A stretch of DNA of 64,000 nucleotides from an uncultured Muribaculaceae bacterium (GTDB lineage: Bacteria; Bacteroidota; Bacteroidia; Bacteroidales; Muribaculaceae). The position numbers were made by a program, and so were the translations under genes. Within the stretch, counting starts at the first letter, position 1; every line of letters starts with the position of its first letter. The notes under the pieces are model-generated. The model saw only the letters and a list, made by a program, of their open reading frames with translations. It did not search any database and was not told the DNA's origin. Positions 1 through 9,159 of the stretch are shown one piece after another. The stretch is from assembly GCA_910584905.1 (NCBI GenBank), contig CAJUCQ010000023.1, positions 35,107 to 99,106 on the forward strand, given 5' to 3'.

Positions 1-259
1 TGTCGAGGATATTGATTTTATATTTTCCGTAGTCGAAGCCCATGACCGACGTAGCCACGGAGATGCCGCGCTGCTTTTCAATTTCCATCCAGTCGGAGGT
101 GGCCGTTTTTTTGATTTTATTGCTTTTGACAGCGCCGGCGATGTGGATTGCACCGCCGAAAAGGAGGAGCTTCTCGGTGAGCGTGGTCTTACCGGCGTCG
201 GGGTGCGATATAATTGCGAACGTGCGCCTGCGGCTGATTTCTTCGTCTAAGTTTGCCAT
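1..259 (-). CDS. prfC: Peptide chain release factor 3, N-terminal part (runs off the window)
   Basis: The first 86 codons of RF3, the translational GTPase that removes RF1/RF2 from the ribosome after termination. Visible are the P-loop of the G domain (SHPDAGKTTL, about residues 18-27) and the switch I region with RGISVATSVMGFDY, both typical of PrfC rather than EF-G or TypA. The start ATG at 259 gives the usual family N-terminus (MANLDEEISRRRTFAIISHP). It follows rmlD by 24 bp on the same strand, so the two are probably cotranscribed. The gene continues beyond base 1. Confidence 0.93.
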   Translation of the reverse strand, partial: MANLDEEISRRRTFAIISHPDAGKTTLTEKLLLFGGAIHIAGAVKSNKIKKTATSDWMEIEKQRGISVATSVMGFDYGKYKINILD

Positions 260-283
260 TATTATATATATGGGGGAGGAGGG

Positions 284-1162
284 TTATTTCAGATTTTCCA
301 AGATACGTGGGAGGTCGCGCCGGAGGGCATGGCGCCAGTGGGGGATGTCGAGACCGTAAGTGGCGCGGATGCGCGCGTGGTCAAGCACAAGGTAATTGGG
401 GCGCGTGGCCGCGGAGGGGCGGTCGGCGCTGAGGATAGGCGTCAGCTCGGGGGCGCTGATGCCGGCCGGGAGGGCGTCGAATACTTCACGGGCCACGTCG
501 TACCACGAGCAGACGCCTTCGTTTGAATAATGATATATCCCCGGAGTCCATTTCTTCGACAGAATTATCGCGGCCACGGCGCGGGCGAGGTCGGCGGCGG
601 AAGTGGGAGCGCCGATCTGGTCGTAGACCACGGCAACGCGGCTCCTCCCCTCAAAGGCGAACTTCAGCATTGTCTTCACGAAGTTTTCGCCATGAGGAGA
701 ATAAAGCCCGGCAGTGCGGATTACTATGCTTTCCTGCGCAAGGCCGAGGAGAGCCGTCTCGCCCTGACGCTTTGTAGCGCCGTAGACGCTCAGCGGACGA
801 GGCTTGGCGCTCTCGGTGAGAGGCGTGCTGGCCGTGCCGTCGAACACGTAGTCCGTGCTTATATGCATCAGACGGAAGCCCAGTTCGTCGGCCATACGGG
901 CGAGATTGCCGGGCCCGTCGGCATTAACGGCGTGAGCCGCCGCCTTTTCTTCTTCGGCGCGGTCAACGGCCGTGTAGGCGGCGCAGTTGACAACATGCGA
1001 GAAATCACCGGCACGCAAAAACGCCTCGACGGCCTCGCGGTCGGTGATATCAAGGTCGGAGGCATCGGCGTACACCACCGCCAACGCGGGGTGCTCGCTT
1101 TCAAACAGGCGCCGGAGTTCAAGTCCGAGCTGCCCTTTAGAGCCTGTTACAAGAATTTTCAT
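284..1162 (-). CDS. rmlD: dTDP-4-dehydrorhamnose reductase
   Basis: Last step of dTDP-L-rhamnose synthesis: NADPH-dependent reduction of dTDP-4-keto-L-rhamnose, supplying rhamnose for surface polysaccharide. The 292-aa length is normal. The N-terminus carries the Rossmann motif VTGSKGQLG (residues 5-13), followed by the RmlD-typical STDYVFDG and the SDR catalytic motif YGATK (Tyr/Lys). The ATG at 1162 is supported by a TATCTTTG promoter box about 20 bp upstream on the same strand. No other rhamnose genes (rmlABC) are in the window. It is transcribed toward prfC and divergently from the OmpA lipoprotein gene. Confidence 0.93.
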   Translation of the reverse strand: MKILVTGSKGQLGLELRRLFESEHPALAVVYADASDLDITDREAVEAFLRAGDFSHVVNCAAYTAVDRAEEEKAAAHAVNADGPGNLARMADELGFRLMHISTDYVFDGTASTPLTESAKPRPLSVYGATKRQGETALLGLAQESIVIRTAGLYSPHGENFVKTMLKFAFEGRSRVAVVYDQIGAPTSAADLARAVAAIILSKKWTPGIYHYSNEGVCSWYDVAREVFDALPAGISAPELTPILSADRPSAATRPNYLVLDHARIRATYGLDIPHWRHALRRDLPRILENLK

Positions 1163-1184
1163 CTGTGATTGATTTTTGCGGGCA

Positions 1185-1216
1185 CAAAGATACGGAAAAT
1201 TCGGGAGGCAAACAAG
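1185..1216 (-). promoter_or_regulatory. Bacteroidetes-type promoter for rmlD-prfC
   Basis: On the minus strand TATCTTTG (1192-1185) matches the TAnnTTTG -7 box; CTTG at 1216-1213 lies 20 bp upstream as a -33 candidate. Transcription would start around 1178, leaving a leader of under 20 nt before the rmlD ATG. Confidence 0.65.
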
Positions 1217-1273
1217 AGAGGCCGCAGATGTGTTTTATATACAGCGGGCTTCAAAACCTCCCGCTCTCTCAAA

Positions 1274-2113
1274 ATGAAAAGCAAAGGACTCATACCCATT
1301 TTCGCGGCTTCGCTCCTTACGCTGACTGCGGGATGTGTGTCGCAAGGTAAATACAACACCCTCCGCGCCGACTACGACGCTTCGCAGACGGCCCTCGCGG
1401 ATGCGCGCGCAAAGACGCAGACTCTCGAAGGACTACTTGAGCAGGCCCGCCAACAGAACGCCGACCTGCGCAGCCAATACGACGCCCTGCAAAAGACTCT
1501 TGAGCAAAGCATCCTCACAAACCAGAGCGGCAACGTCAACATCTCCAAACTCGTCGACGAAATCAACGCCTCAAACAAATATATCAAGCGCCTCGTCGAG
1601 GCCAAGAGCAAGAGCGACTCGCTCCTGATGGCCCTCAGCACGCGACTGACGCGCTCGCTCGACACCTCCGAGCTAAAGGACGTCGACGTCAAGGTGCTGA
1701 AGGGCGTGGTCTATATCTCGCTCGCCGACAACATGCTCTTCAAGACAGGCTCGTATCAAATCAGCCCGGCGGCAATGGAGATTCTCAGCAAAATCGCCAA
1801 AATCATAAAGGACTACAACGGCTACAGCGTGCTTGTCGAAGGTAACACGGACAATGTGCCCATTTCGCGTGAAAACATCCGCAACAACTGGGACCTCAGT
1901 GCATTGCGCGCATCAAGCGTCGTTCAGGTGCTCCAGAACGACTTCGGCGTCGACCCCTCGCGCCTGACCGCAGGCGGCCGAGGCGAATACAACCCCGTAG
2001 CCTCCAACGACTCGGCCTCCGGGCGTCAGCTCAATCGCCGCACCCAGATTATCATCACGCCGAGCCTCGATCAATTCATGGACCTCATCGACAAGGCTCC
2101 CGCCGACAAATAA
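1274..2113 (+). CDS. OmpA-family lipoprotein with coiled coil
   Basis: A 279-aa envelope protein probably tethering the outer membrane to peptidoglycan. The ATG at 1274 gives a lipoprotein signal peptide ending in LTLTAGC (Cys21); an upstream in-frame start at 1169 would bury that signal, so it was not used. Residues about 25-130 are Ala/Gln/Leu-rich and predicted coiled coil. The C-terminal part (about 160-275) is an OmpA-like domain with NTDNVP and NWDLSALRA, the diaminopimelate-binding signature. It resembles the Pal/MotB superfamily, with no membrane-spanning barrel. A 13-bp perfect hairpin lies just downstream. Confidence 0.88.
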   Translation: MKSKGLIPIFAASLLTLTAGCVSQGKYNTLRADYDASQTALADARAKTQTLEGLLEQARQQNADLRSQYDALQKTLEQSILTNQSGNVNISKLVDEINASNKYIKRLVEAKSKSDSLLMALSTRLTRSLDTSELKDVDVKVLKGVVYISLADNMLFKTGSYQISPAAMEILSKIAKIIKDYNGYSVLVEGNTDNVPISRENIRNNWDLSALRASSVVQVLQNDFGVDPSRLTAGGRGEYNPVASNDSASGRQLNRRTQIIITPSLDQFMDLIDKAPADK

Positions 2114-2133
2114 CACACACAAGCCCGCAAACG

Positions 2134-2175
2134 TCAGGCCCGACGCCACCGCCCCCGCGGACGCGTCGGGCCTGA
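2134..2175 (+). terminator. Strong hairpin downstream of the OmpA lipoprotein gene
   Basis: A perfect 13-bp inverted repeat, TCAGGCCCGACGC (2134-2146) with GCGTCGGGCCTGA (2163-2175), loop 16 nt. It is followed by TACTTTC rather than a run of T, so it may stabilise the mRNA 3' end or be a weak terminator. Confidence 0.6.
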
Positions 2176-2300
2176 TACTTTCAGCCTCAGCAACGCCCTT
2201 CGCCCGCCTGAATACCGCATTTTCACCGCATTTAATACACACGCGCACATATTTGCGCTCATTTTCACAGGTCGGATAGAGAAAATTCGCACAAAATAGC

Positions 2301-2308
2301 TATCTTTG
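2301..2308 (+). promoter_or_regulatory. -7 promoter box TATCTTTG
   Basis: Exact TAnnTTTG match 40 bp before the GTG of the dCMP deaminase gene. No good TTTG is seen at the -33 position. It probably drives the deaminase-protease-cyclo-ligase operon. Confidence 0.6.
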
Positions 2309-2348
2309 CAAATTATATCGACAACCACTCCTATTCCTCCACTCATCC

Positions 2349-2795
2349 GTGAACACAGATCTCTCCAACGACGAAAAACGCGCGCTCCTCGACAAGCGCT
2401 ACCTCCGCATGGCGCGCATCTGGGCCGAAAACTCCTACTGCGAACGACGCAAAGTCGGGGCAATCATCGTTAAAGACCAAATGATAATTTCCGACGGCTA
2501 CAACGGCACACCTTCCGGATTTGAAAACGTCTGCGAGGACGAAACGACAGGCCTGACAAAACCCTACGTGCTCCACGCCGAAGCCAACGCAATCACCAAA
2601 GTGGCCCGCAGCAACAACTCCAGCGAAGGCGCCACGCTTTACGTGACAGCTTCGCCTTGCGTCGAATGCGCCAAACTTATCATCCAGTCGGGTATAAAAA
2701 GAGTGGTATTCAACGAACTTTACAGGATTTGCGACGGCATCGAGCTGATGCGCCGAGCAGGCATCGAATGCATACACATCAATGAGCTCAAATAA
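2349..2795 (+). CDS. Deoxycytidylate (dCMP) deaminase family protein
   Basis: A 148-aa zinc cytidine/deoxycytidylate deaminase fold, close to ComEB/dCMP deaminases that make dUMP for thymidylate synthesis. Zinc ligands and the proton-shuttling Glu are in HAEANA (His76, Glu78) and PCVEC (Cys104, Cys107). The GTG start at 2349 is the only start giving the full domain and lies a plausible distance from the TATCTTTG box at 2301. Its 3' end overlaps the next gene by 14 bp, which indicates translational coupling. The substrate is inferred from family resemblance; tRNA or guanine deaminase is unlikely given length and motif spacing. Confidence 0.87.
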   Translation: MNTDLSNDEKRALLDKRYLRMARIWAENSYCERRKVGAIIVKDQMIISDGYNGTPSGFENVCEDETTGLTKPYVLHAEANAITKVARSNNSSEGATLYVTASPCVECAKLIIQSGIKRVVFNELYRICDGIELMRRAGIECIHINELK

Positions 2796-4434
2796 CAACC
2801 GATATATCAGATACCTCTACATGATGCCCGTCGTGGCGGCCCTCGCCATGATTGCCGGCATATGGATAGGAGTGTGGCTCTCGCACCCGGCCGAACACTC
2901 CGAAGCCCGTAACAAACTGAACGAAGTATTCGACATCATCGAAGACAACTACGTCGACGAAGTGCCGCTCGACAGCCTCGTGGACATCTCCCTCAAGCAG
3001 ATTCTCACCAACCTCGACCCACACTCCGTCTACATCCCGGCCTCCGAGCGCGCATCGACCGAACGCGAGCTCGAAAGCTCGTTCTACGGCATTGGCATCC
3101 AGTTCCAGATGGTCAAAGACACTCTCTACGTCGTGGAGGTCACCACCGGAGGAGCCGCCGAGAACGCAGGCATGGCCGCCGGAGACCGAATCATAAAAGT
3201 CGACGGAATAAACATCACCGGACCCGACGTGACCACCGACAGCGTGTTCAGAATGCTGCGCGGCGAAAAAGACACACCCGTCGACGTCACCGTCAAACGC
3301 CCCAACGCCAAAGCACCCGTCGACTTCCACCTCATCCGAGTCGAAATCCCGGTGACCCCCGTCGACGCTTCATACATGCTCAACGACTCGACCAGCTACC
3401 TCAAAATAAGCAAATTCTCCGACGCCACCTACCCCGATTTCATCCGCAACTTCAACGAACTGCGCTTCAAAGGCGCACGCTCCCTCATCCTTGACCTTCG
3501 AGGAAACGGCGGCGGATACATGCAGCCGGCCGTGCTGATGGCAAACGAGTTTTTCAACCAAAGCACCATCCTCGTAAGCACCCGCGGACGCAAATTGCGC
3601 GACAACACCATCCTCGGCTCGGACCGCACCGGCTCATTCGCCGCCGAACGCCTCATCGTCCTCATCGACGAATACACCGCAAGCGCAAGCGAAATCTTCG
3701 CCGGTGCGATTCAGGACAACGACCGCGGCCTCATCATCGGACGCCGATCATTCGGCAAAGGCCTTGTCCAGCACCCGTTTGAACTCGCCGACTCCTCGCA
3801 GATACGGCTCACGGTCCAGCGCTATTACACACCCTCCGGCCGCTGCATCCAGAAAACATTCCAACGCGGGAAAAACACCGAATACGCAATGGACCTTATG
3901 GAGCGCTACAACCACGGCGAAAGCTTCGTGGCCGACAGCATCAAGCCCGACTCCACCCGGATTTTCTCCACCCTCGTCAGCGGACGCACCGTATTCGGCG
4001 GCGGAGGAATCATGCCCGACATATTCGTCCCCGCCGACACAACCGGCATAACCCCCTACTACATAAGCGTGGCAAACGCCGGACTCCTTCAGAAATACGC
4101 CTTCGAATTCAGCGACCTCAACCGCGAACGCCTCTCCGAAGCACAGTCCACGGCCCAACTTCTGCAACTTCTGCCCTCCGACGGCGTGATTCTCCAGTCG
4201 TTCGTAAAATACGCAAACGAAGCCGGAAACATACGCCCTCGCTGGTACTACATCGAACCTTCGCGCAAGCTTATTGTTAATCAGATAAAGGGCCTTATCG
4301 CGCGCGACATCCTCGGAATCTCGGCTTACTACGAAGTCGTCAACTCGGATGACCCCGTCGTAATCGAGGCCCTGCGACAAATCAAGCAAGGCGGCGCGGA
4401 CTTCCCCGTCCGGCCATCATCCGAAACAAAATGA
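2782..4434 (+). CDS. Carboxy-terminal processing protease, S41 family
   Basis: A 550-aa periplasmic serine protease of the CtpA/Prc type. One N-terminal membrane anchor (about residues 11-34) is followed by a PDZ domain (about 90-170, with GIGIQF and GGAAENAGM) and the S41 catalytic domain. The Ser/Lys dyad is visible as TASASE (Ser301) and SFGKG (Lys326), the usual 25 residues apart. The C-terminal 100 residues are an extension common in Bacteroidetes homologues. It overlaps the deaminase gene before it and the folate gene after it (ATGA). The substrate is unknown. Confidence 0.92.
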   Translation: MSSNNNRYIRYLYMMPVVAALAMIAGIWIGVWLSHPAEHSEARNKLNEVFDIIEDNYVDEVPLDSLVDISLKQILTNLDPHSVYIPASERASTERELESSFYGIGIQFQMVKDTLYVVEVTTGGAAENAGMAAGDRIIKVDGINITGPDVTTDSVFRMLRGEKDTPVDVTVKRPNAKAPVDFHLIRVEIPVTPVDASYMLNDSTSYLKISKFSDATYPDFIRNFNELRFKGARSLILDLRGNGGGYMQPAVLMANEFFNQSTILVSTRGRKLRDNTILGSDRTGSFAAERLIVLIDEYTASASEIFAGAIQDNDRGLIIGRRSFGKGLVQHPFELADSSQIRLTVQRYYTPSGRCIQKTFQRGKNTEYAMDLMERYNHGESFVADSIKPDSTRIFSTLVSGRTVFGGGGIMPDIFVPADTTGITPYYISVANAGLLQKYAFEFSDLNRERLSEAQSTAQLLQLLPSDGVILQSFVKYANEAGNIRPRWYYIEPSRKLIVNQIKGLIARDILGISAYYEVVNSDDPVVIEALRQIKQGGADFPVRPSSETK

Positions 4435-4985
4435 AAAAAGACGAAATCAGGCGTTGCATCCGCGCACGAAAAGCCCTCCTTGACGACGACGAACGTCGGC
4501 AGGCCGCCCTCCGCGTGTTCGAAGCCGTACAAGGCATGGCCGCTTTCACGATGGCCCGAAGGATTCTGATGTACCACTCCCTCCCCGACGAACTCTCCAC
4601 GCTGGAATTCATCGACCGCTGGCACACCGAAAAAGAATTTTTTCTGCCGCGCGTAAACGGGCTGAATCTCGAAATCCTGCCCTACGACCGCAGCCGCCTC
4701 CACCTCGGAGCATTCAGCATCGAAGAACCCGACGGCACCGAGACCGTAGACATAAACGACATCGACCTCGTTATCGTCCCCGCAGTAGCATACGACCGCC
4801 AGGGCAACCGCGTAGGCCGGGGTAAAGGCTACTACGACCGCCTCCTCTCGACTGCGCGCTCCCTCACAACCATCGGCGTGGGCTACGGATTCCAGCTCGT
4901 TGACGAAATCGACGCCGACCCATTCGACGTCGCCGTAAACTTCATCGTCACCGACGGGAACGGCATAATCCGCGCAGGTCGTTAG
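4431..4985 (+). CDS. 5-formyltetrahydrofolate cyclo-ligase
   Basis: A 184-aa enzyme converting 5-formyl-THF to 5,10-methenyl-THF with ATP, a folate salvage step. The N-terminus has the basic phosphate-contacting segment (KKDEIRRCIRARK), and the C-terminal half carries the signature GRGKGYYDRLL with VPAVAYDRQGNRVG before it. The ATG overlaps the protease stop codon by 4 bp (ATGA), so this is the third gene of the operon starting at 2349. Length matches the family. Confidence 0.92.
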   Translation: MKKDEIRRCIRARKALLDDDERRQAALRVFEAVQGMAAFTMARRILMYHSLPDELSTLEFIDRWHTEKEFFLPRVNGLNLEILPYDRSRLHLGAFSIEEPDGTETVDINDIDLVIVPAVAYDRQGNRVGRGKGYYDRLLSTARSLTTIGVGYGFQLVDEIDADPFDVAVNFIVTDGNGIIRAGR

Positions 4986-5038
4986 TTATTATATGTTAAG
5001 CAAGCTAAGCCACTGAACGCTCCTTTTAATATTTTTTG

Positions 5039-5046
5039 TATATTTG
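5039..5046 (+). promoter_or_regulatory. -7 promoter box TATATTTG for the nqr operon
   Basis: TAnnTTTG match 42 bp before the nqrA ATG. Transcription from here would start near 5053, which rules out the TTG at 5044 as the nqrA start. Confidence 0.6.
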
Positions 5047-5088
5047 CGGAAATTTTGTGTCTACTCCCCACAACACAAATTTTTTGCA

Positions 5089-6474
5089 ATGAATATCAAG
5101 ATAAAAAAAGGTCTGAATCTTCAGCTTGAAGGCGGAATTGCCGATACCCTCGGAGCCTCCGCCATAAGCCCGCTGACAAGCGCCGCATGTGCGCTCTGCC
5201 CTGAAGATTTTCATGGATTCAAGCCAAAGACAATTGTAAAAGAAGGCGACACAGTCACAGCCGGACAAGCCGTCCTCTTCAATAAAGACTACGAGACGAT
5301 GACTCTCGTATCGCCCGTGAACGGCACGATAAAGGCAATCGTGCGCGGCGACCGTCGAAAAATCCTGCGCGTGGAAATCGAGCCCGCCCCCGACGGCGAA
5401 GCGCCCTCCGCCGAGGCATCACCACTCGCCGACGAAGCCCCCGAGGCAACAGTCGACGCCCTCGCCCGTGCAGGCATCCTCGCCCGCTTCCGCCAGCGCC
5501 CCTTCGACGTCGTGCCCGCCGCCGGGATTTCATCCGTAAGAGACATCTACGTCACCGCGCTCGACACCGCCCCGCTCGCGCTGTCGCCCGCGGCCCTTTG
5601 CGCCGCCGACCCTCAAAGCGCATCATATTCAGCCGACGGCGCCCGCGTGCTCACCCGCCTCTCAGCCGGAAAAGTATTCATTGCCGTCGACGCCGCCTCG
5701 GCGTCGCACCCCGCAGTAAAAGCGCTCGATAAAATCGACCGGGTAGTAATCATCACCGTCGAAGGACCCCACCCCGCAGGCCTCGCCGGCACAATCATCG
5801 CCAACACCAAGCCGATAAACAAAGGCGAGACCGTATGGACTCTCGACTTCAACACCATGCTGCGCATCGGCCAATACGCCGCCACGGGCAAATACAGCTT
5901 CGACAACATCGTCGCCGTGACAGGTTCGGAAATAAAAAGCCCCCACGCAGTGAAAGCCCCCGACGGCGCCGCGCTCCAAGCCATCATCGGCGGCGAACTT
6001 AAAGACGACGGAGTCAACAAACGCATTATCAGCGGAAACGTCCTCACGGGCGTAAAAGAAGACGCCGACGGCTATCTCCACTTCCCCTACACACAGGTGA
6101 CGGTAATCCCCGAAGGCGACGACGTCGATGAATTCATGGGATGGGCAAGCCTCAGCCCCTCGAAAATCAGCGCAAAACGCTCATTCCCCCTCAGCTTCCT
6201 GAAAAAAACCTTCAGCCCTGACGCCCGCCTCAACGGCGGACGCCGCGCCATGATTATGAGCGGCGAATACGAGCGATACATGCCCCTCGACATCCTCCCC
6301 GAATACCTCGTCAAAGCTGTCATCGCCAAAGACATCGACGCAATGGAACGCCTCGGGATATACGAAGTCGCCCCCGAAGACTTCGCCCTTGCCGAATTTG
6401 CCGATACCTCGAAACTCCCGCTCCAGCAGATTATCCGCGAAGGCCTCGACTACCTCCGGGAAGAAACCGAATAA
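5089..6474 (+). CDS. nqrA: Na+-translocating NADH:quinone reductase subunit A
   Basis: A 461-aa peripheral cytoplasmic subunit of the Na+-pumping NADH:ubiquinone/menaquinone reductase, involved in quinone binding at the membrane face. The N-terminal KIKKGLNLQLEGG, the barrel-sandwich segment (KTIVKEGDTVTAGQAVLFNKD) and HPAGLAGT around residue 230 are typical of NqrA. The ATG at 5089 is chosen because it gives the canonical N-terminus and lies downstream of the predicted transcription start. First gene of a six-gene operon in the standard order A-F. Confidence 0.95.
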   Translation: MNIKIKKGLNLQLEGGIADTLGASAISPLTSAACALCPEDFHGFKPKTIVKEGDTVTAGQAVLFNKDYETMTLVSPVNGTIKAIVRGDRRKILRVEIEPAPDGEAPSAEASPLADEAPEATVDALARAGILARFRQRPFDVVPAAGISSVRDIYVTALDTAPLALSPAALCAADPQSASYSADGARVLTRLSAGKVFIAVDAASASHPAVKALDKIDRVVIITVEGPHPAGLAGTIIANTKPINKGETVWTLDFNTMLRIGQYAATGKYSFDNIVAVTGSEIKSPHAVKAPDGAALQAIIGGELKDDGVNKRIISGNVLTGVKEDADGYLHFPYTQVTVIPEGDDVDEFMGWASLSPSKISAKRSFPLSFLKKTFSPDARLNGGRRAMIMSGEYERYMPLDILPEYLVKAVIAKDIDAMERLGIYEVAPEDFALAEFADTSKLPLQQIIREGLDYLREETE

Positions 6475-6524
6475 CAAATGCGACTCAGGCCGCAACCTCC
6501 ACAACCCCACCAAGACCCACGAAA

Positions 6525-7733
6525 GTGTCACGCTTAAGAAATTATCTCGACAAGGTAAAACCCCGCTTTGAACCGGGCGGAAAGTATCAGGCCCTGCAGT
6601 CGGTGTTCGACGGATTGGAAACATTTCTCTACACACCGCGCACAACATCAGGACGCAGATACACCACACACATACACGACAGCATCGACTCAAAACGCAC
6701 GATGACAATCGTCATCCTCGCCCTGATGCCGTGTTTTGTATTCGGAATGTACAACATCGGCTACCAGCACTGGCTCGCCGCTGGAGTCGAAGGTCCCTAC
6801 CCGTTTTTCAGCCTTCTGCTCTACGGATTCCTGACCGTCCTCCCACGCCTTGCCGTAGCCTATATCACCGGCCTCGGCATTGAATTCATCGTAGCCCAGA
6901 AACGACACGAAGAAATTCAGGAAGGCTTCCTCGTCACGGGCATACTGATTCCCATGATCTGCCCCCCGGAGATTCCGCTGTGGATGCTCGCCGCGGCCAC
7001 GGCCTTCGCCATCATTTTCGCAAAAGAAGTATTCGGTGGAACAGGCTATAACATCTTCAACGTAGCCCTCGTCACGCGCGCATTCCTCTTTTTCGCCTAC
7101 CCCGCACACATGTCGGGAGACAAAGTATTCGTAGCCGCCGGACAACCCTTCGGCTTCGGCCCGGCCGTTGCCGACGGATTCACCTGCGCCACCCCCCTCG
7201 GGCAACTCTCGCAGGGAATCACAAACATAACAGGCACCGGAGGCCACGCAATCAGCGCCGCCGACGCATTCATCGGGCTGATGCCAGGATGCATGGGCGA
7301 GACATCAACCCTGCTCATTATCATCGGAGGCATCCTGCTGACGGCCGCAGGCATCGCATCTTGGAGAGTGATGCTCTCCGTATTTGTCGGAGCGCTGGCC
7401 GCCGGATTCGTAGCCAACGCATTTCCCTCGCCGGCATATCCCCTCGCTGCCGTAGCGCCGTGGGAACAACTCCTCTACGGCGGCCTTGCATTCGCCGCAG
7501 TGTTCATGGCCACCGACCCCGTCACATCCGCTCGCACGGCCAAAGGCAAATACATCTACGGCTTCCTGACGGGCGCAATCGCCGTAATAATCCGCACATA
7601 CAACAACGGATACCCCGAAGGCGCTATGCTCGCCGTGCTGCTGATGAACTGCTTTGCCCCCCTGATTGACTGGTGCGTGGTCGAAGCCAACGTCCGCCGA
7701 CGCATGGCTCGCATGGTCCGCTCGCAAAAGTAA
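6525..7733 (+). CDS. nqrB: Na+-translocating NADH:quinone reductase subunit B
   Basis: A 402-aa integral membrane subunit carrying a covalent FMN and riboflavin, part of the sodium channel of Nqr. The GTG start at 6525 gives the family N-terminus SLRNYLDKVKP-like (SRLRNYLDKVKPRFE). About ten membrane segments are visible. The FMN-attachment threonine lies in GETST (residues 258-262). ATDPVTS near residue 325 is a conserved NqrB/RnfD motif. The 50-bp gap to nqrA shows no promoter or terminator. Confidence 0.95.
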   Translation: MSRLRNYLDKVKPRFEPGGKYQALQSVFDGLETFLYTPRTTSGRRYTTHIHDSIDSKRTMTIVILALMPCFVFGMYNIGYQHWLAAGVEGPYPFFSLLLYGFLTVLPRLAVAYITGLGIEFIVAQKRHEEIQEGFLVTGILIPMICPPEIPLWMLAAATAFAIIFAKEVFGGTGYNIFNVALVTRAFLFFAYPAHMSGDKVFVAAGQPFGFGPAVADGFTCATPLGQLSQGITNITGTGGHAISAADAFIGLMPGCMGETSTLLIIIGGILLTAAGIASWRVMLSVFVGALAAGFVANAFPSPAYPLAAVAPWEQLLYGGLAFAAVFMATDPVTSARTAKGKYIYGFLTGAIAVIIRTYNNGYPEGAMLAVLLMNCFAPLIDWCVVEANVRRRMARMVRSQK

Positions 7734-7761
7734 CCCCTCTAAACCACAACCAAGACAAGTC

Positions 7762-8469
7762 ATGAACAAGCAAAGCAACGTCTACACGCTCGTCTACATC
7801 ATAATACTTGTGGTGGTGGTCGGCGCGGCCCTCGCCTTCACGGCAATCAGCCTCAAAGACCGTCAGCAAGCCAACGCCGACGCCGACAAAATGCGTCAGA
7901 TTCTGGCAAGCGTCAACATCCGCCCCGCCGCCGACTCCATTATCGCAGACTACGAAAAATTTGTCATCGAGAGCTACGTCGTAAACGCCGACGGCACACG
8001 CGACAACAGCATCGACGCCTTCGACGTCAACGTGGCCCAAGAAATCAAAAAGCCCGACGACAAGCGCCTCCTTCCGGTGTTCGTGTGCCGCCTCGCCGAC
8101 GGAAACACCAAATACATCATCCCGCTCTACGGTGCCGGACTCTGGGGCCCGATATGGGGATACATATCACTCGACTCCGACGCCTCTACGCTCTACGGCG
8201 CATACTTCGCCCATCAGGGCGAGACCCCCGGACTCGGTGCCGAAATCGAAAAACCGGCATTCTCCGGCCAATTCAAAGGAAAAAGACTCGTCAAAGACGG
8301 AGCCTTCATGCCAGTGACCGTCGTAAAAGCCGGACAAAAGCCCTCCGGCAGCGAAGACTACGTCGACGGCGTATCCGGTGGCACAATCACGTCCAAAGGC
8401 GTGGCCGCAATGCTCGACAACTGCATCAGACCATACAAGACATACCTCGAAGATATAGCTAAAAAATAA
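7762..8469 (+). CDS. nqrC: Na+-translocating NADH:quinone reductase subunit C
   Basis: A 235-aa subunit with one N-terminal membrane helix (about residues 8-30) and a periplasmic FMN-binding domain. The flavinylation motif reads SGGTITS (Ser205-Ser211), Thr208 being the expected FMN phosphodiester attachment site; the usual family form is SGATLTS, so one Ala is Gly here. Flavinylation needs an ApbE transferase, which is not encoded in this window. The ATG at 7762 is preferred to the in-frame upstream start inside nqrB because it places the anchor at the N-terminus. Confidence 0.94.
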   Translation: MNKQSNVYTLVYIIILVVVVGAALAFTAISLKDRQQANADADKMRQILASVNIRPAADSIIADYEKFVIESYVVNADGTRDNSIDAFDVNVAQEIKKPDDKRLLPVFVCRLADGNTKYIIPLYGAGLWGPIWGYISLDSDASTLYGAYFAHQGETPGLGAEIEKPAFSGQFKGKRLVKDGAFMPVTVVKAGQKPSGSEDYVDGVSGGTITSKGVAAMLDNCIRPYKTYLEDIAKK

Positions 8470-8499
8470 AACCCGACATCAACCCCGCACTGCAAAAAA

Positions 8500-9126
8500 A
8501 TGGCTGAAAAAACATCATTCCGCAATGTGCTCTTCAACCCATTCTCGAAGAACAATCCGGTAATAGTGCAGATTCTGGGCATATGCTCGGTGCTCGCCGT
8601 CACCGCAAAACTTGAGCCCGCGATAGTAATGGGCCTGTCGGTCATCGCCGTACTCGCATTCAGCAACGTCATCATATCGCTCATCCGCAACACAATCCCC
8701 GTAAACATCCGCATCATCGTCCAGCTCGTGGTCGTCGCCGGACTCGTCGTCATTGTGTCGCAGCTTCTTCAGGCATACGCATACGACGTAAGCAAACAGC
8801 TCAGCGTGTTCATCGGCCTGATTATCACCAACTGCATCCTCATGGGCCGTCTCGAAGCCTTCGCTATGGCAAACGGCCCGTGGCCTTCGTTCCTCGACGG
8901 CATCGGCAACGGAGTCGGATACGCCTTGATTCTCGTCACCGTAGGATTTTTCCGCGAGCTCTTGGGCTCGGGCACCCTATTGGGTTTCAGGATTGTGCCC
9001 CAATGGCTCTACGACGCAGGCTATGCCAACAACGGCCTGATGATTCTGCCGCCGATGGCTCTCATCGTCGTGGCTTGCATAATATGGGTTCACCGCACCC
9101 AAAACAAAGACCTTCAGGAAAAATAA
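8500..9126 (+). CDS. nqrD: Na+-translocating NADH:quinone reductase subunit D
   Basis: A 208-aa, roughly six-helix membrane subunit of the NqrDE/RnfAE family. NNPVIVQILGICSVLAVT at the N-terminus and GRLEAFAMAN in the middle (about residues 117-126) are diagnostic. NqrD and NqrE form the symmetric core that binds the intramembrane iron centre through conserved cysteines; Cys25 and Cys108 are good candidates here. Fourth gene of the operon. Confidence 0.95.
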   Translation: MAEKTSFRNVLFNPFSKNNPVIVQILGICSVLAVTAKLEPAIVMGLSVIAVLAFSNVIISLIRNTIPVNIRIIVQLVVVAGLVVIVSQLLQAYAYDVSKQLSVFIGLIITNCILMGRLEAFAMANGPWPSFLDGIGNGVGYALILVTVGFFRELLGSGTLLGFRIVPQWLYDAGYANNGLMILPPMALIVVACIIWVHRTQNKDLQEK

Positions 9127-9159
9127 CCCCCACCGCCTCCGAACGCCAATACAAAACCA

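Noticed and set aside
1169..1273. Longer N-terminus for the OmpA lipoprotein from a start at 1169
   Set aside because: It would place 35 basic residues before the lipoprotein signal peptide and overlap the divergent rmlD promoter.
5044..5088. Upstream TTG start of nqrA
   Set aside because: It lies within the -7 promoter box and would add 15 residues before the canonical N-terminus.
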